Shown here piece after piece: positions 32,401 to 44,442 of a DNA stretch of 64,000 nt (its first letter is position 1; every line of letters starts with the position of its first letter). The DNA is from Micromussa lordhowensis. Lineage: Eukaryota; Cnidaria; Anthozoa; Scleractinia; Lobophylliidae. Where the stretch lies: contig OZ026596.1 in the NCBI GenBank assembly GCA_964020085.1, forward strand, positions 32,036,022-32,100,021, in the 5' to 3' direction. A program made the position numbers and the translations under genes. The notes below the pieces were generated by a model that made no database searches, was not told the DNA's origin, and saw only the letters and a program-made list of their open reading frames with translations.

Positions 32401-35400
32401 TCCCAGCCGCCAAACACTTTATTGGCGTACGTGTGAGAATATTTACTACCTTCCTTTACGTAACTCTCCTCAAATATTTGCGAAGCACTGAAACAATGAA
32501 TTGTACATACAGAATGAGAGTAAATGGAAACACTTATTAGTTAGAGCTGTCACTTGACCAAAATGTTGTTTTGACCAATCAGAGAACTCAAATATTTAGA
32601 GCTAAAGTATCTATTCTACCGCGTAGGAAAGGCATTGTAGAAATAAGATCTTCAGCGAGGATTAAAATATAGGCGTCTTGATGACTTCCAGGCAGCCTGA
32701 AGCTGGAACCCAAACCCCAGTTGTTCAAATGATGGATGTCTCCGATAAAACCGATAAAACACTATCCAGTGGATAACGTAGTTTGTTTTGGCAACACTCG
32801 TCCACTGAATGGCGATTTAGTCGGTGGACAGTGTTATCCACCCTTTAAACTACAGCGACTAGAGTGATGCTATGGATCGATAGCCTTTCGGAGTAATTCC
32901 AAAGCAAGCACACAAACTCTAAGTTCCAATCCTCAGTAGAAAACAAAGATGGCGACCGGTACACTTACCCACAAGTCGTAACGGACGAAAAATTTAACAA
33001 CGCTCATAAAAACGTCCAAAAAAAAGTCTTAAACCTAGCGTGCACAATGTCGTAAGCACATGAACTATTAAATATTGTAAAAAATGGCTTTCCTTGTACT
33101 TTATGAGCTAAGGTTCGCACTGTATTGTGATAAAATGTACAGCCGCCATCTTTTTCATTGGAGGATTTTAGCTGAACTTATGCGCACGCACGCACGCGTT
33201 GGATATGAGCGCAAGTGGAATGATTGCTTTGCCAAAAACGCCCCAAAATGTGAAAAAAAAACGAAGGTAAAATAAAGATAAAAATTCCCCCCAAAATTGA
33301 TAGAGAACGATATAATGGCTCATTCACCATGATGGCTAAACTATTGAATTGCATTATCCAATGAGTTAATAAAGAGTTTTTAATAAAAGGTCTTACCTCC
33401 ACAAGATGGAGAGGAGAATGACCAGAAAGCAGAAACAGCCCACCATAAAATAGGCCAGCGGCATGTTGTAGTAAGTCTTCTCACCATTCGGCAGTACCAA
33501 GACTTTGTCGGAGTACCTTCCATAGAACATGAAAGTCGTGTTGATCCAACCCTATAATTAAAACATAACGAGACACTTCATAAGTGGACTTCGTCTGCTA
33601 AAAGACTAAACTGAATTCAACCATTAACAGGGCTGTCCCTTAGCGCCGGCTGCCGACGAAATTCGCCGGCTGAGAAACTGGAGGTGATCGCCGGCTGGAT
33701 TTTGGCAGGCGATCACTCGGTAAAGAACAACGAACGGTTTTTAGGTGACGCACGTACAATCATTTGATGTCTGAACATATCAAACCGTCTAAATCAACTA
33801 AATGAAAAGTTTGCCCAATAAATTTCTGACTACCTTGAGTATCGGCGCCACACGAGTAAAGTAAGTGGAAAAAAGCTTGGTAGCCCCGTATTCCGGCAAG
33901 GCGTTGCGAAAGATTGGGGACAAACATTTTGGTCCAGATCTCAAGCGCGAAATGGTGGCCAGCTCAATGAAAATCTTAGCGTGCTACATGTATGTCCTCT
34001 CAAATGCAAAGTCAAACTATCGACACTTTTGACTTATTTGAATAGACTGTCAAGCTCGTGTGGACGAACATTATGGAGACATCCTCATGGAAATCGAGAG
34101 CGAATAATCTAATTGTTTTAGCAGAATTCTTACTAAAATTTACTTCAAATTACGTTTCCAATTATTTCTCGACGTATTATTAAACTTTGCGCCTTTTAAA
34201 AAGATCGCAATGACTGAATTGAAAGTAAACAATGACCATTGCAGTATATTTTCCAATTTAAGCAATCGGAAAGAAGAAGCCTAAAAAATTATTTCGTATA
34301 TACATCACATCAATGATTGAATTGTCATTGAAAATTGAACTTGTGTACGCGCGCATCAGTTTTTTCAATAATTCCAACTCTTTTCAAGTCAAGAAACCGC
34401 ACAATGTAAATGTCCTTCGTTAAGTCTTCTCAGGAATTTAATTACCATTTGCATCAAAATTTCCCTCCAAAACTTGAGAAAAACGTCGCCATTTCGTACA
34501 CGACCTCCAGCCACTGCACACTAATGGCTGATAATGTGCAATGGCTCAACCAATCAGATTACAGTATCTGCATTAGTATATTAGTAGAATCCTACTAAAT
34601 CGGTTTATGTGTCAGGTTGTTCAATGCAAACCAGGGGAAATGTCTTGCATCTGTCACATTTTAGATCTCAAAACAATAAAAACAAGTGAAAATGCTCAAA
34701 TTAAAAGGGTAAAGTGACACAAAAAAATATGACAGATATGAAAACTTACGATGCCAGAAAAGAAGTCTGTAAGGAGTTCCGCGAAAGGTTTGTTTGTATA
34801 AAGGGAATAATCATTTGGTTTCACCAGATGGCATTTTCGATTAGTTTCTTCTTCTTTGGTCGCGTTGGGGCCCACATCTCTTCTCCGCCTTACGACAGGA
34901 GATGGTGTTATAGTTGCTGGAACAATGGCTGACGAGCTGGATGAGGTTATTGTCTTGTTGGAGGTGTTTTGAGGAGTCTGGTTCAGTGGGAGTTCTTTTC
35001 CTGTGCTGATGGCTTGTGGAATGATCACGAAGCACAGAGTTAGAATGAAAATGTAGACGTTTAACTGAAGCAGCCATTTGAGAAATGTGAAAAAGGAAAG
35101 GACGCCATTCCCGAATGACCCTGTCAAATACAACAACAAGACGTCATCAGTAACAAATCAGTTCAGTTTATCTTAACTTAGAGGCATTATAAGTAAAGAA
35201 ATTTAGTAATATGCATACGGTGACCAAAGTAGCAACAAGAGCTGTTTTGAGTTGGCGCCTACATGAGAAGAAAAACAGTGTGACACTGTTTTTCTTCTCA
35301 TGTTGTTTAGTTCAGGAATCACCGCCGCAGCCAGCATACCAAGCAAACGCCTAACACAAGAAGAACAAAAGAGCAAAGAACATATACTGTTTATCTTTTT

Positions 35401-38400
35401 CCCATTTCACTTCCAATCTCGAAATATTAATTCTCCTTAGTGGCGAACATAGAGTTCTTTCAATACCAGTCGGGAGAATCTGTAACAAACTAAGACCACC
35501 ATGTTCGCTCACCTTCTATTTCCTTGAAGTGACCTCTCCATAACTCATACGAGTTTACAAATTCCTTGCTAGCACCGTAACATCTTTTAAAATTCTGAAA
35601 GTGAAAGAGTTTCAAGGTTTAGGAAGGCAATCTTGAATGGACCAGCAACGCTATCAATACTACGCTCATGATAATTTTAACACCGTTTTTGGAGCCATTC
35701 AAACGTGCCCAAAATACGTTAATATAAATAAAAATATGGAATAAATCGCAATGCGTTTTTCCCCTATTTTACTAACGAAACATGTATTATTGCGTGTTTT
35801 TCTTGAGAAAAGGCGAACGAATGTGTCCGTCAAGCTACTCGACCAATAGTATTTTTCATCAAGTTAAGATATCTTGTAACTGAAAACTGAAAATAAGTTT
35901 TGACTTAACACTAACAAATAAGAGAACATTCTAGCCCAAGGGGGTACTGATGAAGCTTTAATCAAAAATAAAAATATCAATACCAACACTAAAAAACACT
36001 CAAATCGCCAGAATCTCAAGCCATAGGTATGTGTAAATTACTTTACGCAAAGGTTTTATACCAAAAAAAAATTAAAAATTGTGTCATACAAACCCAAAAA
36101 ATCCCTTGCACCTCCTTATCATCTTAAATGCGAGTACATGACAACTGACAAATGTCCTTAAGCTGATAACCTCGACAACCTAACTAACTCATGAAACTGA
36201 TTAAGGCCACACAAAAGAAATGCAACGGTCCAAAATTCAACAACTTGTGTCTAAACATACTGACAGATGTCACTAACGACAGAACTGTACAACTAAAGAC
36301 TGACGATGAATTCAATACATCCCCTCTTCACATCCTGGTATCTCGGGAAATTCCCACAAGAATTACAGAATTACAAGGTAAAATCGTATCCCACTTCGTT
36401 ATATTTACTTCCCATGCCTGGCAAAGCAGGTTGATTGTAATTGTTATTCTGGTTTACGAATTTGTTTTCTAAAGAAAAATATTACCTTGCGTGCAAGCAA
36501 AAAGGTGTGACCGCATTCTAAAACGTTCAACGTTTCTCCATAGTTTCACACGAAATCATCAGTTTTCTATTTTCTTTTACTCTGATTTAAAACTCAACAC
36601 CAATCATCGGACGCTTAACTAAAAAATGGCCTCACATAGTCACAATTTTGTGAATTGCGTACCATTGCAATATGAAGTCGTAGTTGTGTGAAAGAAGAAA
36701 GACCATGTGGAGTACTGGCCACTGAGGAACTCCTAAAGACGAAAGCACAAAGTAGACAAATAAATATTATTAAACAGACTGTTTAACTGAACACTTTTCT
36801 CTCATCAATGCACTCATTGCTCACTATCGCTGAGTACAGTGCAAATTTCAAAAAAGGCTTCTGTTTTGAAGTGGCCACCCGGTTGTAATTCAATGCGTAT
36901 TAAAATTAATTCCAGAAGCGTTCTTTAAAATGACTTCCAACACCGCACGAACATAAACACGCATTATTTATTTAAAAAACCTCTTATGTTTACAATAAAA
37001 TTTGTGCAGTCTAAGTTTTTCTTTACCTTCTCTTTCTCAGTTTCATAAGTTGCACTGACAAAGGCTCTGTCTGACTGAACTTCTTTCTCGTCGAGCTTGT
37101 AGCCTCCTCCGCCAATTCATCATCGTCAGAATCTTCGTTATTCACAGCTTCGTAATCGTGAGATCTCGGCCGATCTTTGTTCTTCATTTTCTTTCTTGCT
37201 TGTCGCTGCCAAAGTGACAGCTGTCGACTGGGAAGCTTCTTTAAAATATCAGCCCTTTTCGAAGAAGCGTCATCTTCATCTGCTAAAGAAAAACAAGTCT
37301 CTCGTCGGTCACCTGTAACGAACTTGATATAAAATTCAACACTAAAATGAGAATGAATAATTTTTTTAAAAAAAATACGTAAATGCGTTGCTGAAAGTTG
37401 ACAGATTTCTAAGCAACGCCTATGTTGCTCGGAAAGTGCAAAAATGTATCAAGCAGTCTGCGAAGGACAGAATGTTAAGTAAAAAACATGATTGTTTATC
37501 GAGTGTTGTCCGTTTTTCACCAAATTTTGACACTGACACATGACAACAAGCTAAAAAGAATGACACCAAAGGAGGAATAAACTGATCTTTGAAGTGTCAA
37601 ATCTTACTTGCAGTGTCGGAGAATTACTTGGCCCGCCTAAGTTGACGGAAATGCATAATTTAATTTTTCCAAGCCAGAGATGCGGGCTTCGATCGGGTTT
37701 CACTTAATATGTTAAATGATATCATGAATTTAATTTTGATTTTCCTATCAACTCCTGCTCGCAGTCTAATAGTGAACTCAAAGTGACTCGCTTCATTGCA
37801 ACTAGGTACAAATTTACTCAGCTATTAATGCCATCAGGGATTTCGAATGGTCATATTTGTGGAATAAATGCAGCAAGAAAAAAAAAACTAAGGCCCCCTA
37901 GCCTCTTAGTTTTGCTTCGGCAAAAAAAAACATATACCCTGATAACGAGGCGGCGGTTTTCACACGGTGGTCGTAACGAGGGGCTTCCACTTAAAATGGC
38001 CAATAAGAACAAGCGTAAAAACAGAGTGAACCAGTGCTTTAAGAACACATAGTAAATAAACCAATCAGCGCCGGCAGAGCGCGGAAAAACGCGGGTTGTT
38101 TTCGCCGAGCAAGTGTCGCTACATTTTCAAGCTACTCTTTTGCTTATGAAGCTGAATAGGAATAAGTCAATACAGAAGTCTATAATGGTTAGCATATTTT
38201 AAAACCTCTGGTCATCTTTATGTAAAGTGAAGTTCGGTGCAGCCATTATCACTACAGTTTGATGTCTGTTCAACAATTACCTTGGCAGTAAAATCACTAA
38301 ACGAGCTAAGATGATCTGATATTCTTGCAACATTTTGCAAAAAAACACCTTTTAGAAAGAGTGTGGTTGTGTGGCGCTTAAAAAGATAGCGGGAGTCTTC

Positions 38401-39595
38401 CATAGCGTACTGTAAGTATGGCAGGTAACCAAGATCATGCAGGTAACGGTAAGTGCTTTCAATAAGATTTGAAGTAGGTGGTTACCTCAGGAGAATTTTT
38501 GAACGGAGAGAATACCTGCCGGAGCTCCAGCGGGTGCCAGGTCCTATTGAAAGCACTGTCAGGCATATGGACGTGTGACAAATTGTTAAAACATAATTGA
38601 ATGACCCATTACGAAAGTCAAGTAGCAACATGTCACTACACGAAGCTGTTGCAAGTTGTCATAGGTTTTTCTTGACGAATAAAACGTCAATTTTCCAAAC
38701 GGTACCTTGTATCTGTTTACTGGCGCCCGTATTCTCACATTTGTGTACAGCGTTCTTACAGTCTTTGAATTTTATTTGTTTGCTCGTTTTGTTTGTGTAT
38801 TTCCTATTGTGACTAACACGATCTCTCAAATTTACGATATATTTCCTGACAGCAAAACTCATGTTTATTTTGCACAAAATGACTCTGTTTTGGACTGACT
38901 GACTGTTTCCAATACCGATTTAAAATTGTCGAACTGTCCAGTTGGAAGCGACACGATTGTCATTTCGGATTAGTGGGCTACCTAAGTACACAACTGTGTT
39001 TGTAACGCTGAATAAAGATTGGGAGAATCTTGTACAAACCTACCCGTTTATAAATACGAGTTGACTAACACCGAGTGTAAAACTAAATAAGCGAAAAGCA
39101 CTTTACAGGCATTTTAACGTGCAAAATATAATATATTATATGCTGGCTTCCTATAATTTACCAAATGCTTCGAAGCGAAACTGAAAAATTCATTATACGG
39201 TAACAACATGAAAGACAGAACAAGTGACGCGCCGCTCAATTGTGTTTATAAATAGTATGTTAAAACATAGTTAGTTAAAAGTTATGAAAAATTGTACGAC
39301 TGTATATAGGTCCAATCTGAGGTCCAATCGATTTAATTTTCCAAAAACTAAACACTGATGTGCGGTTCCGTATCGCTTTTCCACTCTATGAAACCCATTT
39401 AGCATAGCAGCGTTCGACAGCCTACTAACAGTATAAACTATAAATGTTGTAAAGCGAACACGTTTCGTCACTTGTTGCTCATAAAATGACATCAAAATTA
39501 GAATTTTACTAACCGGAATAAAGCGTTAACTTGGTGTCGGACGCGTCGGAGTCGCCTGTTAATGCACTGCTCATTTCGTGTTGAGGTTCATCCAT
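26452..39595 (-). CDS. Transmembrane channel-like (TMC) protein, 19 exons (one in the N gap)
   Basis: Exons 5' to 3' on the minus strand: 39514-39595 (ATG), 37027-37282, 36663-36732, 35513-35594, 34750-35120, 33397-33551, 32337-32487, 31772-31933, 30586-30767, 30113-30191, 29681-29778, 29408-29500, 28906-28981, one starting at 28401 and lost in the gap, 28071-28178, 27613-27645, 27119-27241, 26944-27022 and 26452-26508 (TGA). All visible junctions are GT-AG and phases agree. TMC hallmarks are ELWRGHFKEIEG before TM1, GSFGNGVLSFFTFLKWLL (TM1), TFMFYGRY, YANKVFGGWDMCI, the signature CWENVIGAEMFKLIWTDF (exon 29681-29778; family pattern CWE..xGxExxKL), PGFNLPNSVLDLVYGQSLIW and RAGRSNYFFM. About 765 residues plus the gap exon, normal for the family. 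TMCs are ten-TM proteins related to TMEM16; TMC1/2 form the hair-cell mechanotransduction channel. The subfamily is not resolved. The N-terminus is acidic and then Lys/Arg-rich. Confidence 0.93.
27067..27096. repeat. (CGTAA)n microsatellite
   Basis: Five near-perfect CGTAA units just downstream of the TMC donor at 27119, within the intron. Confidence 0.7.
28201..28400. other. Assembly gap (200 N)
   Basis: Exactly 200 N, probably a nominal gap size. The minus-strand sequence entering it (TTTTTCTGCTTTTCACAG then G) is an excellent splice acceptor. One short TMC exon, linking FYAKK to the RAGRSNYFFM exon, is therefore missing from the assembly here. Confidence 0.95.
29836..29872. repeat. (ACTG)n microsatellite
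   Basis: About eight CTGA units, followed by degenerate CAGACAGA repeats to ~29945, inside a TMC intron. Confidence 0.85.
31000..31290 (-). mobile_element. tRNA-derived SINE with 13-bp target-site duplication
   Basis: A 291-bp body is flanked by perfect 13-bp duplications AAACGGTCACTGT (30987-30999 and 31291-31303). Read on the minus strand it begins GGGAGGCGCGGTGGCC. It has an A-box-like TGGTTAGTGCG and a B box GGTTCGAGCCC (31226-31236), the internal RNA polymerase III promoter of tRNA-type SINEs. The remainder is a non-tRNA body. It lies in a TMC intron. Confidence 0.85.
31949..32223. mobile_element. Fold-back MITE next to a TMC splice acceptor
   Basis: TIRs of ~70 bp (TTACTGCGCTTTTCAATAAC at one end and its reverse complement at the other), and nearly the whole 275-bp unit can fold back. 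It inserted 15 bp from the acceptor of the TMC exon ending at 31933, in the intron. Confidence 0.8.
35261..35303. repeat. Perfect 43-bp palindrome
   Basis: Arms of 21 bp (ACATGAGAAGAAAAACAGTGT and its exact reverse complement) around a single G, in the TMC intron between exons 35513-35594 and 34750-35120. No mismatch. Confidence 0.95.
38453..38556. repeat. Short inverted-repeat unit
   Basis: GTGCTTTCAATAAG at one end is opposed to CTATTGAAAGCAC at the other, ~104 bp in all. It is a probable decayed MITE in the first TMC intron. Confidence 0.4.
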
Positions 39596-41104
39596 TTCCG
39601 CGCCGTAAAGTAGCTGTTTACAATTTCATGTCTTGAATGACAGTTCTTGTTCGTTTGATTCGGCGAACCAAGGCGGGAGATACTCTTGAATGAATCGTTC
39701 AAGGCTTCCCACTCTAATATTCACATACTACCGACACGTTGAGCAAACAAATACAAGGAATAGATTCAGCCAAGTTGAAAGCTTTCCCTGATTAAACACA
39801 ATTTGCATAAGGTATTCCGCGTCAGTCTTTTAAAAAAAATGCTTTAAAGGACCCTTGTGGGACTTTCGCATCAGTGACCACGGAAAAAAACCCTCAAAAA
39901 ACACAAGTGATATTCATGAAACAAACGACGTAAACACGCTATTCTCGACGAATACATGTTGCCACAAAATGCCAAACTGATAGCTTTATAATTAGTTTTG
40001 CAACTAGACACCAATAAAATGACCGCAATTTACAGAGCAAAACAGTATTAATAGGCGCAGCTTTTTTTATGAATAACTAAATCAAGTGATATTATTCGTC
40101 AAACTCTCGCGGTAATTTGAAGTATAAACTGATCATAGACATTGCAAATACAAATCACTTTAAGGGATTTATTTGTTTAAATAACGTGTTTAAAAAATCC
40201 TTGTCGAAAATGTGCATGAAAATGCTGAACTGATACTATTTTCTGAGAATAGCTGTTGCCAAGAGTTACTTGGTGTTCTGAAGAATTTTGTCCTCATTAA
40301 GTACCATTTATAATGGTTAATTAATAGTATCTTTTTCAGTCTTTCATCAAGACATGAAAAGCAAGGCAAGACAAAATGCAAACAACTCAAATCAACGACT
40401 GTTTTTAAATTTCTCTCATAAGGAATACTTTTATACAGTAAAAATGTGGTCGTTTCCACCATCGCTGAGAAACGTTTTTAAAAACTTGTTTCGTTCCCAC
40501 TTCTCATCCAATCAGGGAATCAACAACCGCATGCGCACTAAATTGATACATGTAACACTTGTTTTCTTGTTACCTTTCGAGAGGCAGCAATTTAAGTCGT
40601 AGCCTTCCTATGGACACCTTCTTTCCTCAGGGTGGAGTGGGTGACGAACAAACAGTCGAGAGTGTCTGCGTAACACACTGTACATGTAACTAAAGTTAGA
40701 GCCTAAATCTGCACAGTTTCCAGCACTTTTCTAACAGCTAGACTTTGAAGGATGAATACTACCACAGTTTAACAAGTAATGCTACAATAATGGTATCATA
40801 CAAATTCCCCATCATTGGTAACCAAGTTGCAGTCATCCTTTTTATGTAACAGGTTACCATAGCAACAATATGACCTGCTAAAAACACCCCTAATTTAAGC
40901 TTTAAACGCTTATAACTCAAAAACGGTTTTGAATATCGAATTGTAATCAGCATCATAAAATGCAACTTTTTGCAAAGTTTAAACAGTTTTAAACAATTCT
41001 GTGAAGGGGGTTCAGAGGCTCCTGAAATTTTCAAAAATTTAGTGACTACATGTAACCTTAAATTAACAATGCAAATTAAATTTTGACTCCACAAGTGACC
41101 AAAC

Positions 41105-41285
41105 GGTTGCAGTCAGGAGTTGTGTTCTTGGGAAAGACACTCTATATTTCCCAATGCCTCTCTTCTTAATCCAGAACTATAAATGGGTTTGGCTTACCTC
41201 AACATTGGAGTCCTTGGAGCTAGTGCGCAGCTGTACTTTGTGGCTTCATGCCACGGTTTACGTGATACAAAGTAAACTCACCATT
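41105..41285 (+). mobile_element. Diverged fragment of the same SINE family
   Basis: Contains TGTGTTCTTGGGAAAGACAC, a diverged TGCCTCTC ... TATAAATGG and GGCTTCATGCCACGG. These parallel the body of the SINE at 31000-31290 but lie on the plus strand. The tRNA-like head is missing. Confidence 0.55.
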
Positions 41286-41989
41286 GGACCTAAAAAGGGC
41301 TACAAGCAGCAATAATACACAGTTAATTCTAGTTATTAGAGAAAGACACTATTAATAATTTCAGAACATTCAGGTGACAGGTGTGAATACTAACGAAATA
41401 AAATAATGATCTCAAGTAGCTACTGACAGTGTATGAATACCAACCATACGTTTAGCTAATTGTCATAAATCAGTGCGTTTTCCTTAGCTGTTCAAACAGC
41501 GATTACCACGTTTTCTTTATTGATGATTAGGAGACAAATAGACTACATAACAGTTAGCCACTAAATTATTTTCCTTAGTCCAAGGCGGATTAAACCGTAG
41601 TGTCAGTAGTGTATTCTCTACTATATGCGGGGAGTTTATTACATATGAAACTTTCAAAATCACCTGGTTCGCAGCAGTCTCCTCCATTATCTCCTGAACG
41701 GAAGATCCTAGGTCCACTTCAGTTAAAAACTAAGAACCTGTAGCCTGTGAAAATTACTCAAATCGTAGGTAAGCATATTTATATTCAAGTCATCGAATGT
41801 TCACTGTGGCTTACGTGTAAATGAAGAACAGCTCACGACTTGAAATGACCTTTGCAAGAGAACAAAAACTATAAGACAGGAAATTCGTACAATGCTGGTA
41901 CGTTCACCCGTGAATCGTACACTGAAACGTTACTTAACCTTCCATATCTTCCTCCAAAAATGGGATCCTTGTCGTTTTATATAACTTAC

Positions 41990-42170
41990 GTAATTCAAGG
42001 ATTGTTGTAGAGCAGGAATTTCATGTAAGATCTTCTTCTCCAACGGCATGACCTCGACTGAGCCACACTGTGGTAGCAGGTAGCAGTCAAGTAATGAGGC
42101 TGTTTCCCGCCAAAACTCAAGTGGTTTGCCGCCGACAAGCGTATGTCGACTGATGACCACCGTGACATTC
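41990..42170 (-). CDS. Possible orphan coding exon
   Basis: A minus-strand open segment of ~60 codons ends at a consensus donor (AATTAC|GTAAGT). It reads NVTVVISRHTLVGG, KPLEFWRETASLLDCYLLP and a Leu/Ile-rich end. The composition is protein-like but the acceptor (TTTAAAG) lacks a pyrimidine tract. A second weak open segment lies at 41665-41716. It could be a relic of a gene or transposase; not recognised. Confidence 0.25.
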
Positions 42171-42189
42171 CTTTAAACCCGGCATACAT

Positions 42190-42337
42190 AAGCATTAACA
42201 CTTATTATTATTAAACACAAGCGACATAAGCATAAGCATAAGCACAAGAAAAAAAGAACATGTTTCTTTTTCCTTGTGCTTATGCTTGTGCTTATGTCGC
42301 TTGTGTTATGCTTATCGCACAAGTGTGAACCAGGCTT
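42190..42337. repeat. Palindromic (CATAAG)n element, copy 1
   Basis: Arms made of CATAAG hexamers on one side and CTTATG on the other around an A/T core (AAAAAAGAACATG ... TTTTTCC). It ends in TCGCACAAGTGTGAACCAGG. The same unit recurs at about 42893-43016. Confidence 0.75.
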
Positions 42338-42692
42338 AACATTTTTCATAAGTTTTAACAGTTTTCCGTCATTGTCTCTTCGAGATTTTCTAATGACATC
42401 TTAAACGCCGTCAGATGGATGGCGGTAACGCAAGACCCCTTAAACTTTGAGAAGGATTTTTGTCAAACAGAAAATACGAATTACAAATTGATGAGTTTCT
42501 CGCTGGACTGCTTTCACTCCGATGTCACTAAACCTCACATATCTACCTCTAAAATATCAAATGGTCCTTTAACCCGGATAAAATTGTTAGTTAACCTAAA
42601 ATACCACTAATATATTATGCCAGGGCTAAAGCAGTTTCAATTTTTAATGCTTTTTTCCAAAACGTTAATTATTACTGAATCGTTGCTTTAAG

Positions 42693-43195
42693 CCCGGCCC
42701 TCACTAGGGACGCAAGCATAAGCATAAGCATAAGTTATGCGCCAGTGAGGACAGCTACGACATAAGCATAAGCGTAAGCATAAGAATATCAAAACGTTGC
42801 GTTCTTGTTTATGCTTATGCTTATGTTTATGTCGCTATAGTCCAGTGAGGACAGTCGCAACATAAGCATAAGCACAAGCGTAAACAAGCATAACACAAGC
42901 GACATAAGCATAAGCATAAGCACAAGAAAAAAGGAACATATTCCTTTTTTCTTGTGCTTATGCTTGTGCTTATGTCGCTTGTGTTATGCTTATCGCACAA
43001 GTGTGAACCAGGCTTAAGAGTATCAGCCATCAGCGAGCACTAATGCTTATGTCAACGATGTCCTCACTAACAAACATAGGCATAAGCATAAGAAAAGAGC
43101 TTATGCTTATGCTTATGTCGCGGCTGTCCTCACTAGCGCATAAAAGCTTCTTATGCTTATGTTTATGATAATGCTTGCGTCGCTAGTGAGGAATT
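42693..43195. repeat. Cluster of nested palindromic (CATAAG)n elements
   Basis: Several fold-back units are joined, each with CATAAG/CTTATG arrays and a flanking motif related to CAGTGAGGACAG or CTCACTAG. The outer ends (CCTCACTAGGGACGCAAGC and GCTTGCGTCGCTAGTGAGG) are themselves inverted, so the cluster behaves as one composite TIR unit with another inserted in it. Confidence 0.7.
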
Positions 43196-43959
43196 AATTC
43201 CGATGTTGCCCTCGCGAACATTGAGATTCTCGGAAAAAACAAAACTGTTTCCCAAGGGACTAGCAATTTCATTTTTTCGTTATACTGCTGGAGTTTAGTA
43301 TGAAAGAAAACTTTATTTTGTATTCTTGACTGTACCGATATGAAAAATAATGTGATTTACAACAGTAATGAAAAGTGCAACAATTTAACATGATACAAAA
43401 TATACATGTTTTTGATGGAAAATAGTACAAATTTAACAAATAAATAAATAAGTCATCTTCAAGACGTGTGAATGGAAACCAACAATTTTAACACTTGGAA
43501 ATCTGCATTATGGTTTAGCTCGCCCCAATATAGTTAGCCACTGTACCACCTCCTCTTTTAGCCCAAACAGGGACCAAGTCAGTTACTCATTTATTGAACC
43601 CCTTATCCAATTACATTTTCCGATGGTGGCCGGGATAATGCAGCTCAACTGCTTGTGCATACTTTACACACAAATATGTTCCTGTACATGCTTCTGAAAA
43701 CCTGCATTATCATTCAATGCATTTTTCTCTTCCTTTTCATCGGCCAAAAGCCCACCCTGTGACCTGCACATAACCGCCTACAAATAATGGTCTGCTCATG
43801 CGTAGTACCATCCAAATGAGTTTTTCTGCAAATAATAGTCTGTTCATGTGTAATTGAACCACACTCTTGTGCAAAAAATGGCAAATCACTTCCCTGAGAT
43901 GTCAGAGAGTGATTTGAATACGAAAACGAACTTGGTGATAAGACAACTTGAATGATAAA

Positions 43960-44110
43960 ACAATTATTGAACTCGGTTATTACAAAATATCATGATTTGT
44001 CAGTGTCTCGCAGATCAATTATTTGCCTCAGCCTTCTGCTTCAGCAAATAATTAATCTGCTCGCCAATGACAAATCATGATATTTTGCTCAACCTCATTC
44101 AATAATTGTT
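43960..44110. repeat. Fold-back element ~150 bp
   Basis: AACAATTATTGAA and ATCATGATTTGTCA on the left are matched by TGACAAATCATGAT and TTCAATAATTGTT on the right, around an AATTATTTGC...GCAAATAATTA centre. A non-coding MITE-like hairpin. Confidence 0.65.
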
Positions 44111-44442
44111 AATTCCTGGTCAGTCTGGTATTTATTAATCGTCATTATAAGTATTAACTGTACAGATATATTAATTGATTTTAAAAATTCAGAACATGAG
44201 AAGCAAGTTTACTATATCCTTTATCCAGTGTTCATGCGCATGTCACCCACAATAAGCCATGTTATATTGTTATTTATAAGGTAATGGAACTTGATGAACT
44301 CACAATGAGCTATCATAGCATTCACCATTCTTTTAACATTTTAAAATAAATATTTTACTACTAACAAACAGTCTTCCTATAATTTTGTTAGAGAATTTGC
44401 AGCACACTGGCTAAACTTGGAACTTGGAACAACCAACTGCTA

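Larger units (their letters stand above)
39596..44442. other. Repeat-rich intergenic region between TMC and PGAM5
   Basis: No confident gene. It holds a SINE fragment (41105-41285), palindromic (CATAAG)n blocks (42190-43195), a fold-back element (43960-44110) and one weak exon candidate (41990-42170). Other ORFs lack support. Confidence 0.5.
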
